From Hydractinia symbiolongicarpus (lineage: Eukaryota; Cnidaria; Hydrozoa; Anthoathecata; Hydractiniidae), in NCBI RefSeq assembly GCF_029227915.1, contig NC_079885.1:22383001-22447000 (forward strand): DNA of 64,000 nucleotides, in the 5' to 3' direction. Below, piece by piece: positions 8,700 to 18,462 of this stretch (within the stretch, counting starts at the first letter, position 1; the number at the start of each line of letters is the position of its first letter). The position numbers and the translations under genes were made by a program. The notes under the pieces were generated by a model. It was not told the origin of the DNA. It made no database searches and was given only the letters and a program-made list of their open reading frames with translations.

Positions 8700-11600
8700 T
8701 TAACAAGCCCAAGGTTGAAACGTTTTTATATTTTCTGTCTTGGTCGGCTTTTTCATCCATTGGATTGCTTGTTGCATGCCTACGATGTAGACATCTCCTT
8801 TCGCTAAAATGTCTGTAAGAAACTTCTTAAAGGCTAAAAAGAAAAAGAAATTGTACTAATGATGAGCATCCTAGCCCCCAGGACTTTTCAGGCACTTTAC
8901 AATGAAAAAACAAAACAGTTCTAGGCACGAGATGGTGAGAAAACACATAAATATAGTCGTACTAATAATTTTTAGTACAGACAGATTGCGGCTGTTTTCG
9001 GAGTTCTTTACATGCTTGTGCAATCCCTTCAAAAAGGACCACATAGAGCAAGAATGTAAAAGAACTCTGTTATTGATTTTTCTAAACTATTTAACTTCTT
9101 CGATCTGTTTTTTTTTTTAACATTTTTATCTGAACGAATGCGCGCATGGAAATTGTTTCCAACGCAAATTTAATCACATTAACATGTAAATCCTTATATG
9201 CAAACTAAGAAATATAACTTTCTCTTATCGAAACCTCGGAAACGCAAGAAACGATACACGATACTTAATTTTTTTATCGCGGTGAGGCAAATTGGACTTT
9301 GAACCTTTGTTCTCGATAGAGAAGCTTGTAAAACATTTCTGGAATTTAGAGTCTCCTTCGAGAGATTTGCAGATTATTTTGGGATGTTTTTGCTTGTCCT
9401 TATGTATGTGTCAACATCATATGTTAAGGCCCCTTGTTTTGTAGCAAAACTTTAAAAAGTTCTAAAACATGCCAAATCGAGGCGGTCCGAAAATTCTCGA
9501 ATAAGAACAGAATAATACGAGGTCCAGGCGTCTAGAGGTAAATAATGATGCCCAAATGTAAACAAAAACATTCCAAGATAGCTGACGTGTCTTAAAAAAC
9601 ACAATTTGTCCCACCGTGATAAAGAATTAAAGATGGTATGATATCTTTAAAATATTGGACATACCTATTTGTCTATATTCGAAGTCTGGATGGAGAAAAT
9701 AACTCACGGTCCCGTAGATGTTAAACGGGACCCTTTTGTCGTTATAAAACTCCTCGAAGTTTTTCATGAAAGTGTTGTACACCTTATTCTCTGTGTTGTC
9801 ACCAATGGCACATGTATTCATTTCGGGACAATTTTTGTTGCCATCTTTATGATTATTGCTCCACCTGTTGAAAGGAAACTCCCATATACCTGGATAGCTT
9901 TCTGAAAATAACAATAAAGAAATGTTTGGGATTGAAAAACTGTGACCTCGCTTCATGAGAACTAACAAACTATGCAACTGGATTTTTTTAAACTTTTTTT
10001 CCTCTGTAAGCGATGAGATGTTTAGTTGACAAACTAATAATTTTATGTAGTGGTTTGAGAAAATGACTTAAAAACTTACCATTTCGGCATGGCGGAATCG
10101 GGCAATTGGTCGGATAATCCGGTGTGGCATAATCCATAGTATAAGGCCACCATCTTTGATTTTTGCTGGGTGATACAGAGCTATCGTACAAGAAGTTGTT
10201 ACTTGCGAGGACGTCCAGCATTCTTTTCGTCACTATGTTATGCGGATTCCTCCAACCTGATATTTTATTAGATCCAGTCTCTCTCTCTAGTTTGTTCCTT
10301 TGCGACGTGATAACATTTTTAATTTTATCAGACGTCCACTATGATAAAATTCAGTGAGAACGTTTTAAGTCAAACCTAATTCTCTCGCTCGCTATGGGAT
10401 GAGTGTGGCAGAAACCCTTAAATAGACACCAAAGTTATTACTCACATAAATTAATTAATACTAGTCGTTATCCCGTGGAAAATCCACGGGTTCGCCCGTC
10501 CTTTTTATACCGCATTGCGTGCTTCTCGCTATTGCGCAGCTAAGCTACCATTTTGCATGACAGACAGACAGATAGACGTATACGGGTATTATAATATAGA
10601 CTAGTCGTTGCCCGTGGAAAAATCCACGGGTTCGCCCGTCCTTTATATTTACCCGTGGCAACAAAGTGGATAAAATATATCGTGTTTCCGTAGCACGATT
10701 TTCTAACTAAGCGGGGGGGTCCGCGCAGAGACAGACAGACGACGGCTATTATTATAGAGATATTTACAAGAAACCTTACTGTCAATCGCCACTCATCCAC
10801 ATATCCCTGTGCATGTACCGCAATTTCGTAACCTAAAATAAGATAGTTGCAATGAAATAAGTTCCCCAATTCTTTTACTGTGCTACCTTGTTTCCTAACA
10901 GGGAAGCCTAATGAATAAAACAACCCTGACGGAGGGTATATTAACATGCTGCCCTCCTCCACGTGTGCTATTTAAAAAAAATTTTTTACCCCTCCTATAT
11001 AGTTTTTCCACTGCTGAGTATTGTGTGTCTTTGTTTGAAACAAAGAATGTAACATTAATTGGACAACCATTCGGATTCTTAAAGTTGCCGAACAAGGAAG
11101 TATATAGATCCATTTGGCGCTCTTGTACAGCGTCATCAAACCCGATAAGTACCATTTGAGGAACCTCTGTCGCCGTTAAGTTATTGGGAACTTCTGAGCT
11201 TGCGCATCGACAATGTGGAAGTTTGCATTTGGATGCATCGCACAAGCCGAATACTGCAAAAATAACGACAGTGAAGTTATTAAGGAAGGCTTACAATATT
11301 TTTTTTCTGGGTGTTTATTAGAGTTTGGGAAGAGACAAACGATCTCTTATTTCAAAAAGCGATGCGAAATGAAATGAAATTATTGTCACCAAATATTTTG
11401 ACAAAGGGTAAACACTAGAAAATACTTCACTCAAATGTGATTTATATGAAATGTTATACGCTATATCTATATATACAAAAACGCGAAAAAACATTTAGTG
11501 TAGTGAAGCTTTATAATTATTGGACTTTAATTTCTGAACTTTCAGAATTACTGAACGCATTTCTGATGATCAAATTTGCGAGTTCCTTTTGTAGTCCTAT

Positions 11601-14455
11601 TTCAAAATGCGTGTTGTCAATGCCAATGATGACGTCACTGACTGTGAGAGATCTGTTTTTGATGTTAGACAGTCACTTTCAAAGGCAGTCACTTTCAAAG
11701 TCAGTCGCCTCAAGTCAGTCACCCTCAAGTCAGTCACCCTCAAGTCAGTCACCCTCAAGTCAGTCACCCTCAAGTCAGTCACCCTCAAGTCAGTCACCCT
11801 CAAAGGCAGTTAAGTTTTGAAGGCGTCTTGCCAATGCAGTAGAAGTACTAAGTACTAAGGATACAGAAAATAAAATAAAAAGCTACTTACTTGGCGGAGG
11901 AGGTGTTGTTGTTGTGGTTGTTGTTTTTGTTGTCGTGAATACTGAATATGAAACAAAAAAAATAGTTTCACTTTGTCTATGTTACAAATAGCGCAGCACA
12001 GATATAGCACGTGCGATAAATCTGTGATGTGTCGATTTAAAAACAAGATGGCAGCTACTTAATGCAACCGGCTGGTAACCTTATGATAGAACATTCGTTT
12101 CCAGTGCGAAAGGTCTTGGGTTCAAACCCTGGCCGAGTCATTCCAGAGATTATGAAAGCGTGAATTGAACCTTTCTGTCTAGCGTTCAGCATGATAATTA
12201 ATAAGTGAAATAGTTGTCTGTTTACACGACTTTTGTAGCTTAAATGGTAGCTTTAAATGCACTAGGACCTAGGACTCTCGTTGATAACACTACCAATAGG
12301 AAATGGAGAGGTTATGGTGCGTAAATAATTCTTTCCAGCAAAAATAAACAAAACTAAACTTTTTAGTTGCCAGCATATAAAATCATATATTAAACTTTTT
12401 ATAAAATATTCGCAGTGTTTAACAAATACCTTATAGGCACAAGCAAAGTCTGCCTTAATTTTTTGTCACCCAAATTTTGTTAACCTTAAGGAATCTTTGT
12501 CACTTTTGCACGACGAATAATTCTAGCCTTTCTGAATTTTTTTTAATCTTTCTCATGTTTTGAATTTTTTAAGTTTCTTTTATTGCCGCATAAAGAAAAT
12601 ATTTTACCGAAATCTCGGTTATGACTTTAAACTTTTCTCAGTCTTTATTTTCGTCGGTCTAAATTTTCGTCGGTCTAGATTTTCGTCGGCTTTGATTTTT
12701 CATTGGCTCAAATACCATCTTTGATATTTTTTGCCACACTGGGCTGACTTTGTTCTTGCCCATAGGGTATTTTACTCCACTTGTGGTCCAAATGACAAAA
12801 GAGCGCTTGCGAGTTTTTTTTTTTTTTTTTTTTTTGCAAAACAAATATTTTCCAAGTAGATATATCTGTAAATCGTGTATTAGATTCAAAATAGGCTTAC
12901 ACTTGCGATGATTCAAGTTTTCCCTAACAGTTTTTACCTTCTCTTGACTTTTAAAGATCCGCTGTATTCCATCTACTAACTCGTGGGTACTTATTTATTT
13001 ATTTATTTAAATTTGAGGACGCGGTAATTAGATGGGGGGGGGGGGCAATAATGAAGGAATAATGGTACCATACTTACTCTGACAACCAGCTTCCATTTTC
13101 CAGTCACATTTGTTTCTTTTGGCATCCCAGTGTAACGGATCGGGACAAGTCATCTCGTAAACAAATTCTTGTATGCAGATAACGTATTTTGAACATTCGC
13201 CCGGGTAGGCATTGTAGCTGCCTTTACCCACACAAAAATCTAAAGAAAATTATTGAAATCTATGAGTTGCGATTCCGAAAAAGTTAAACTGTATAATATA
13301 TCTGTGTTAGCATCTGGTAGTTAAAAAAACAATTTCAAGGCATCTGTATTGGATATACGGCAAGACACTCTTCAAATTTTTTAAAATAACTAAAAATGTT
13401 TTATAGCAATTCGTAAACTTTTCTCTTACACGATAGGAAAAAGTATTTTAGGATAACGAATAAGATGAAAAAATTTTGAGTTTTCGGTTTGAGTTGCGCT
13501 AACACAATACTTTGGTATTTGTTATCCTTCGCAAAAAGATGTTTATGTCAATTTATAACGGGGAAACTTAAGACTGTGAATATCTGTTCTAATTATTCTA
13601 AAGATAAAATTTTGTTTTTTAGCACGTCGGAATTATGGCGCACGCATTAAAGCGTTATTTTGCCGCGTTGTTCGGTTCAGATGTCGAAATCACTTCAAAA
13701 TTTTTAAGAATGAAAGCTTGGACGCTGTGCAGTGTATTATGACAACATCCTATGATTTCGACCAATAAATTGCTTGGATCACACCACCATTTTGAGTTTG
13801 TTCCTCACATTTTTGTTTCTAGTAGACATTATTGTTATTGTCGGATGGATGAGTACGTCTTGCTCTGTGATTTAAGTAAAACACAGTCTTAAATACACAT
13901 CGTAAAAGTAAGTTACCAACCTCCTTCATATGAAATTTTGCTATCGCTCCGTAAACTGTGCGGAGACCAAGGGGCTGGGGACGAGAATAAAAAGTTACAA
14001 AATGTATATTGAAGATAACAAGCAGCACAACACTGGATCAATGGGTTCTACTTTGTTACAAACATTGAGCTATTGTGTGGCTAAAGTTTTACAACTTTAT
14101 TGTAGGTTGAGCAAATCTGGACAAATATGAGAATAGAAACATGATTTCTGGACTTTCTTTAATCCAAGCTAATACTCGCCGAGTTCCAGAAAAAAATTGA
14201 AAAAAAGTTCTTTTAATGCTAACACCATGATAATGTTGTTTACCCTAAACCACCTTAGGGCTATTGTAAATTTCAATTTTAGTAGTATAAGTCTTCCGTT
14301 TCTTAAGGGATCCTCGCATAGGATTACAGAAAAAAAACTGTAACACAAAACAATAGAAAATTTGGTGAACAATATAAATTTCAGGAATACGTACCTGCAG
14401 GCAAATCTGCGTCAGTTAGCTTTATAAATAATATAACAAAAATATATGTTAACAT
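8700..14455 (-). CDS. chitin deacetylase-like protein (CBM14 plus CE4 domain), 8 exons
   Basis: Exons on the minus strand: 14455-14395, 13239-13078, 11941-11891, 11253-10990, 10832-10780, 10338-10080, 9901-9665 and 8833-8700. All have GT-AG borders and matching phases, giving 1,221 nt and 406 aa. Exon 1 is a signal peptide (MLTYIFVILFIKLTDA). Exon 2 is a complete six-cysteine chitin-binding type 2 domain (FCVGKGSYNAYPGECSKYV start). Exon 3 is a Thr/Pro-rich linker. Exons 4-8 form a carbohydrate esterase 4 polysaccharide deacetylase fold: motif 1 GFDD, motif 2 GYEIAVHAQGY, motif 3 GWRNP, then WPYTMDY and IPPC, motif 4 IWEFP, motif 5 YFLHP, and a C-terminal DVYIVGMQQAIQWM ending in PWAC. Such secreted enzymes remove acetyl groups from chitin. 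Motif 2 is normally H-(S/T)-x-x-H; here the second His is Tyr, so activity may be reduced or lost. Introns carry Helitrons and a minisatellite. The terminal exon is about 0.8 kb from exon 7 but fits family sequence and phase well. Confidence 0.9.
10461..10600 (-). mobile_element. non-autonomous Helitron-like element (copy 1 of a tandem pair)
   Basis: Read on the minus strand the element begins TCTATATTATAATACCC and ends with a hairpin (CCCGTGGATTTTCCACGGG) followed about 10 bases later by CTAG, next to a T. This is the arrangement of Helitron termini: 5' TC, a 3' hairpin near the end, CTRR, and insertion next to T. It lies in the intron between exons 5 and 6 of the chitin deacetylase-like gene and abuts a second copy. 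No Rep/helicase coding capacity. Confidence 0.7.
10601..10760 (-). mobile_element. non-autonomous Helitron-like element (copy 2 of a tandem pair)
   Basis: Same orientation as the neighbouring copy. Minus-strand 5' end TCTCTATAATAATAGCCG; 3' end hairpin CCCGTGGA/TCCACGGG then CAACGACTAG. Its CTAG is directly followed by the TCTATA start of the adjacent element, so the two are joined head to tail without a gap. Internal sequence shares GTCTGTCTGTC with the partner but differs elsewhere (for example the CGTGTTTCCGTAGCACG stem). Confidence 0.7.
11676..11810. repeat. 15-bp minisatellite (TCAAGTCAGTCACCC)n in an intron
   Basis: About six near-perfect 15-bp units, preceded by degenerate units with CTTTCAAAG. 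Because 15 is a multiple of three, the array is open in frames on both strands (SQSPS-type peptides), but it sits in intron 3 of the chitin deacetylase-like gene and has no splice support. Confidence 0.9.
12064..12140 (+). repeat. tRNA-like SINE unit
   Basis: An A-box-like start (GGTAACCTTATGATAGAAC) and a strong B-box (GGTTCAAACCC) are spaced as in a tRNA, followed by GGCCGAGTCATTCC. No mature tRNA fold with a clear anticodon is evident, so a tRNA-derived SINE or a tRNA pseudogene is most likely. It lies in intron 2 of the chitin deacetylase-like gene. Confidence 0.5.
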
Positions 14456-15458
14456 CTTTTAATTTTTCTTCTTTCTTACAATGTTTTTTTCGATGTCATT
14501 GTGGATTTTTCATTTGGCAATATCCATTACGTTGTCGATAGACGGTCGTGCTATTCCTCAGAAGTGAATGAAAATGTGGAGGTTGTACCCCTTATGATAT
14601 CTGTCTATGCTTTTCTGTATTAAAACAAGGAGAATAACACGCTGGTGAGCTACAGTGTGTTTTTATATCTTCAAAAGAAATAGCTTGCTGCTAGAAAAGG
14701 TTTTTAAAATTAAAGAAAAAAATTATATTTAATTTTTTTTGTATTCTTTTCTCTCTTTTTCTATAGAAATAAATTTTGCAACGCGATTTTTTACTACATT
14801 ATTTGCTTCTGATGCTTGTTGCATAATTTTAATTACTTAATCATCTATTGTTTATAAATTATTATAAAGCGATGCCGTAGTCGTTATGTAACTCTCGTCA
14901 AAACAACATAATGCAATAGAGATTAAGGGAAACTCACTTTCGTTTCCAGACCGACATCGCTTTTTTTCAGATGTTTACCACACCGCTGATGTGAAAAGGG
15001 AGTCTGAGTCCTGGTTAAGATATTTAAAACATTTAGAAAATATGTTTTTGACGAAGGCCCATTTAATAAATTTTAATTCTTTATTAAAAGAAGATTGATT
15101 ATTTTCAAGCAAAGGGTTTTATGGCATAAAGCAAGCTTACGAATTTGTAAGTTTCTTACTGGCAACACAAACGGTTCTACAAATCGCGCCAGCAGCGACA
15201 GAAAGGGGAGAAAGTCCCCTTCCAGCACAGGGTCTAAGGACTTTATTATTTTGGGTATACTCGTGATAACGGCGCACGAATATATTAAAAACAAACAAAC
15301 ATTCTTGTTTTGTTCAGTCTATTAGTGTTTTTATTTTTTTCAAATGTTGATAAAGTAATACAATAAAAGTGAAATATAAGTTTGGAAGTTAAGTGTAGCT
15401 AGCTATAGTGCGAAATAATCTGGCTAGCTAGCTGTTTTAGCTAGCCTGAAGAGAAGAT
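14456..15458. promoter_or_regulatory. divergent intergenic region between chitin deacetylase-like gene and TMEM170
   Basis: This 1-kb gap separates the minus-strand deacetylase start from the plus-strand TMEM170 start, so it must hold both promoters. The sequence is AT-rich with no clear TATA box at a fixed distance from either ATG. A GCTAGCTAG palindromic cluster lies at 15400-15445 just upstream of the TMEM170 ATG. Regulatory assignment comes from gene orientation only. Confidence 0.4.
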
Positions 15459-18400
15459 ATGAACACTACTGCAACTCCACAACAAATTAGAACTACGGAA
15501 AACTCAGATGATTTGGTTTCATTTAAAGGTAGCTATGTATTTACATATATTTCGGGAAAGTGCAGGCAGTTTCAGAGGACAACCGCCAATTTTATTCAAA
15601 AAGTTGCCCAACTCGCCCTTATAGACCTTTTTGGATGTTTACTTTCGGCTTTAACAATTGTGTGCATCATCATCATCATCATTCTCGGCTTAACGTCCGT
15701 TTTCCATGCTAGCATGGGTTGGACGGGGTATATTAATGACCCTCTTCCAATCTTATCTAGACTGTGTTAGATCTATACTCAACTTCCTCTCTATCAAGTC
15801 TGTCCTTATAACCTCCTGCCAAGTCTTTCTCAGTCTGCCTCTGGGCTTTGCCAAGAGGGTGCCGATAAGCCGCAAACGCCCGCATATATAAAGGCGAGTT
15901 CGGGCGACTTTTCGAATTAAATTGACGGTTGTCCACCGAAACCGCCTGCACTTTCCCGAACACGCCCGAACTCGCCCGAAACATTCACGAAATGCAACAC
16001 CTTGTAACATAAACATTCCGGACGACAATTGAAAGAACACGCTTGAAGAGAAAGGCGGTAATAAAGTTTATATATAAGTTATTTATCAAGTAAATCTTAT
16101 CAAAACCATAAAAACAGTTCTTTTAAGAACTTAGCTACCATATAGTTAGTTCATTCTAATTTTTATACTTTTTTAAATAATTCTTCAAGAGTCATTTATG
16201 GTGAATTTTTTTTTTTCGGCATTGTTCGGGACTATGCGAGTTTTTTCGGGCAAATACCTGAATTTTCTTTAAAACGCCGAACCTGGCCCGAAAACGCCCG
16301 CACTTTTTACGGCGTATGCGGCTTATCGGCACCCTCGTGCTTTGCCCCAGGAACTATCAAGTCTCTACACTTTCTTACCCAATTATCCTCCTCCATTCTT
16401 TCCAAGTGCCTCAGCCAATTCAATCTTCTTATCTGGATAACATCTTTAATTCTACGGAGACTTAGCCTGCTTCTTAGCTCATCTGAACTTTTTCTGTCTC
16501 TCAGACTGGCATTACACATCCACCTAACCATTCTAATATCATTCCTTTCTAAACGGTCAAGATCTTCCTGCTTCACTGCCCATGTCTCACTACCGTACAA
16601 CATAACACTTCTTACACAGGCCTCATACAACCTACCTTTTACCTCAATTGACAGGACTCTGCTAGTCAATAAAGGAAGTAACTCTCTGAACTTTTTCCAA
16701 GCAGAACCTATCCTGCAAGTAACACTTCTTCCAACACCCCCTTCACTGCCCAACACATCACCTAAGTAACAGAAGTTCTTAACTATCTCTAACGAGCCAC
16801 TGTTGTATATCATTAAAGCTGGAAATACTTCATTCTCTTTAATCTCACCTTTGCAACGCTTGCATACAAACTGTATGTCAGCTCTTAACCTTCCAGAAAT
16901 ACTACTGCACTTCTTATGTACCCAATGCTTGCAAGTCTGACAAAAAATTGAGTTACTACCAACCCCTTTCCTGCAAACTCCACAAGGCCACTTTCCAACT
17001 ACAAGGTCACACTTGGCTGCAATGCTACTTATCATGACTTTAGACTTTGCTGTGTTTACCTTCAGCCCTTTCTCTTCTAGTCCTTTCTTCCACTTCTCAA
17101 ACTTTTCAACTAATTCTTCCATCGACTCTGCTATGAGAACCAAATCATCTGCATACAATAACTCCCATGGACAACCTGTTCTGAACTCCATCGACAGCTC
17201 TTCTAAGACTAGAATAAAGAACAAAGGACTAAGTACAGAACCCTGATGTACACCAACATTTACACTAAATTCATCACTAAGTGAATCGTTAATCCTGACA
17301 CGACTTCTAGCATTGCTGTACATAGACTGTACCATCGTAACTAGCCACTCATCCACACCTAATTTTCTCATAGCCCACCAAATAACTTTACGTGGCCCTG
17401 GAACAAAAATGTCATATACGTCTTACATGTTATACTTGGGAATAAATGAAAACAAATTGCAGTACTGCGAGTTTTATCTTCTCAAATTATTATTTGCTTT
17501 TCATTCTAGATATTTCATATCAAATTTTCTTGTACTGCTTGGCAACAACAGTTTTAGTCCATGGTCTTGCTGCGTTACTGGCTCTCAGGTCACTTCGGAC
17601 ACATAAAATTGGTCGTTACTTGTCCATTCTGTTGTTTGTATCTGGATTTTTGTATCCGCTAACAGGAGGTATTATTACAAGTAAGTGTATGAAGATTGAA
17701 AATTTTGAGAGGAGAGATTTTCGTGGAACGTCTTTCGCGATTGAGAGGTGGCTCAAAAAGAAATTGTTTGCTGAACAAAATTTTAGCAATTAAGAGGGTT
17801 TTTTGCTATATGATAGCTTTCTTTTGGATTTAAATTTTTCAAGTAGAAATTGCAACGACAAGTCAAATCATTTCCTTAAGTAAATTTTAAAATACAAGGT
17901 ACTAACAACCCACTTCATCACCAGTATTTATATTTTTAACTCCAACTTTATTTATATTTGTTTGAGTTAAAAAACTTTTGCTAAGTGGAACTAGAACATT
18001 TGATAGCTTGTAATATTTTTCTACATAAATGGAATCTTAAAAGATTACGTAAGCACTAAATTACATTCATTTCACCCTTTAATAACGCCTCGTAATGCCT
18101 ATAAATCCTATTTAGTACAGCATTTTCTTAGTACCCCAAGCAACCCGTCCACCACCCCTCTGTATTTTTATAAGATTTGACTATTTCAAATACTTGGCCG
18201 CAACAGCGTAAAAAAGTGTATGATTGAATGACTCGCATGGCTTTCTCTAATTTCAGAAATACTTAGTATTTTTTATTTATTTTTTCATCGCTGCCTTTTT
18301 TATTGACATGTATCGTTATTTCCAATTCTAGGCTGCTGTATTGCATGGATTTATTCGGCTGCTGGCTATAGAATGGGCAAACCGTTTGCTTTCTTTTTCG

Positions 18401-18462
18401 GAGGTGGTCAAACGTTAGTTTTAGTTGTTGTTTCCTTCTCTCGCGTCTATGGAACATTGTAA
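15459..18462 (+). CDS. TMEM170A: TMEM170 family membrane protein, 3 exons
   Basis: Exons 15459-15528, 17510-17680 and 18332-18462 join in phase 1 at both introns to give 123 aa, close to vertebrate TMEM170 proteins (about 130-145 aa). Conserved family sequence: YQIFLYCLATTVLVHG, the signature GFLYPLTGG, and a C-terminal GQTLVLVVVSFSRVYGTL. The protein has three predicted membrane segments (about residues 24-50, 55-85 and 95-120) and a short polar N-terminus. TMEM170A is an ER/nuclear-envelope membrane protein reported to influence ER sheet and nuclear pore organisation. TMEM170A and TMEM170B are vertebrate paralogues, so the symbol is family-level here. Intron 1 is expanded by nested transposons. 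Splice sites are canonical (GTAGCT, GTAAGT donors; TTCTAG acceptors). Confidence 0.93.
15548..15625 (+). repeat. diverged inverted copy of the transposon interior
   Basis: The plus-strand stretch starting TTCGGGAAAGTGCAGGC matches, with substitutions, the reverse complement of the left interior of the inverted-repeat transposon (about 15888-15960). It lies 20 bases downstream of the TMEM170 exon 1 donor, in opposite orientation to the nearby copy, and no intact terminal repeat was seen. Confidence 0.65.
15668..17405 (-). mobile_element. 5'-truncated non-LTR retrotransposon (RT fragment with PHD-like zinc knuckle)
   Basis: The minus-strand frame at 17371-16307 (and 5' of it, PGPRKVIWWA) encodes the palm-to-thumb part of a LINE reverse transcriptase: GVHQGSVLSPLFF, catalytic YADD near 17150, then a cysteine/histidine cluster (CGVC, CQTCKHWVHKKC, CKRC), and the C-terminal RMVRWMCN and WLRHLERM motifs. 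The last part of the frame is displaced by an inserted transposon and resumes at about 15844 (PRGRLRKTWQEVI), stopping at 15753. The 3' end is a (GATGAT)n tail, seen as CATCATCATCATCATC near 15668. The endonuclease and N-terminal RT parts are missing, so this is a dead 5'-truncated copy in TMEM170 intron 1, antisense to the gene. Confidence 0.9.
15853..16338. mobile_element. 486-bp TIR transposon with 8-bp target duplication, nested in the retrotransposon
   Basis: Terminal inverted repeats of 22 bp (AAGAGGGTGCCGATAAGCCG at the left; the right end is its reverse complement with one mismatch in the outer bases) enclose 486 bp. The element is flanked by the 8-bp direct repeat GCTTTGCC (15845-15852 and 16339-16346). 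Removing the element and one repeat restores the reading frame and sequence of the retrotransposon C-terminus, which proves insertion. The interior is rich in CGCCCGAA/TTCGGGCG repeats and has no transposase. Eight-base duplications are typical of hAT elements, but the terminal bases are not a clear hAT match. Confidence 0.88.

Noticed and set aside
9627-9977. Treating the deacetylase exon near 9.7 kb as ending at the GTGAGT at about 9709
   Set aside because: The reading frame continues through YFLHP, which is the fifth CE4 motif, to a GTATGT donor at 9664; ending earlier would remove a conserved motif and break the phase with the last exon.
11437-11820. Plus-strand 127-codon frame with SQSPS repeats
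   Set aside because: It is created by the 15-bp minisatellite in an intron; the minus strand is equally open.
15459-15770. Plus-strand 103-codon frame read as one uninterrupted exon
   Set aside because: The frame beyond 15528 runs into repeat sequence. Splicing at AAAG|GTAGCT to 17510 yields the conserved TMEM170 protein.
16307-17371. 354-codon minus-strand frame as a host gene
   Set aside because: It is a LINE reverse transcriptase fragment (YADD, GVHQGSVLSP) with a 3' microsatellite tail and truncated 5' end.
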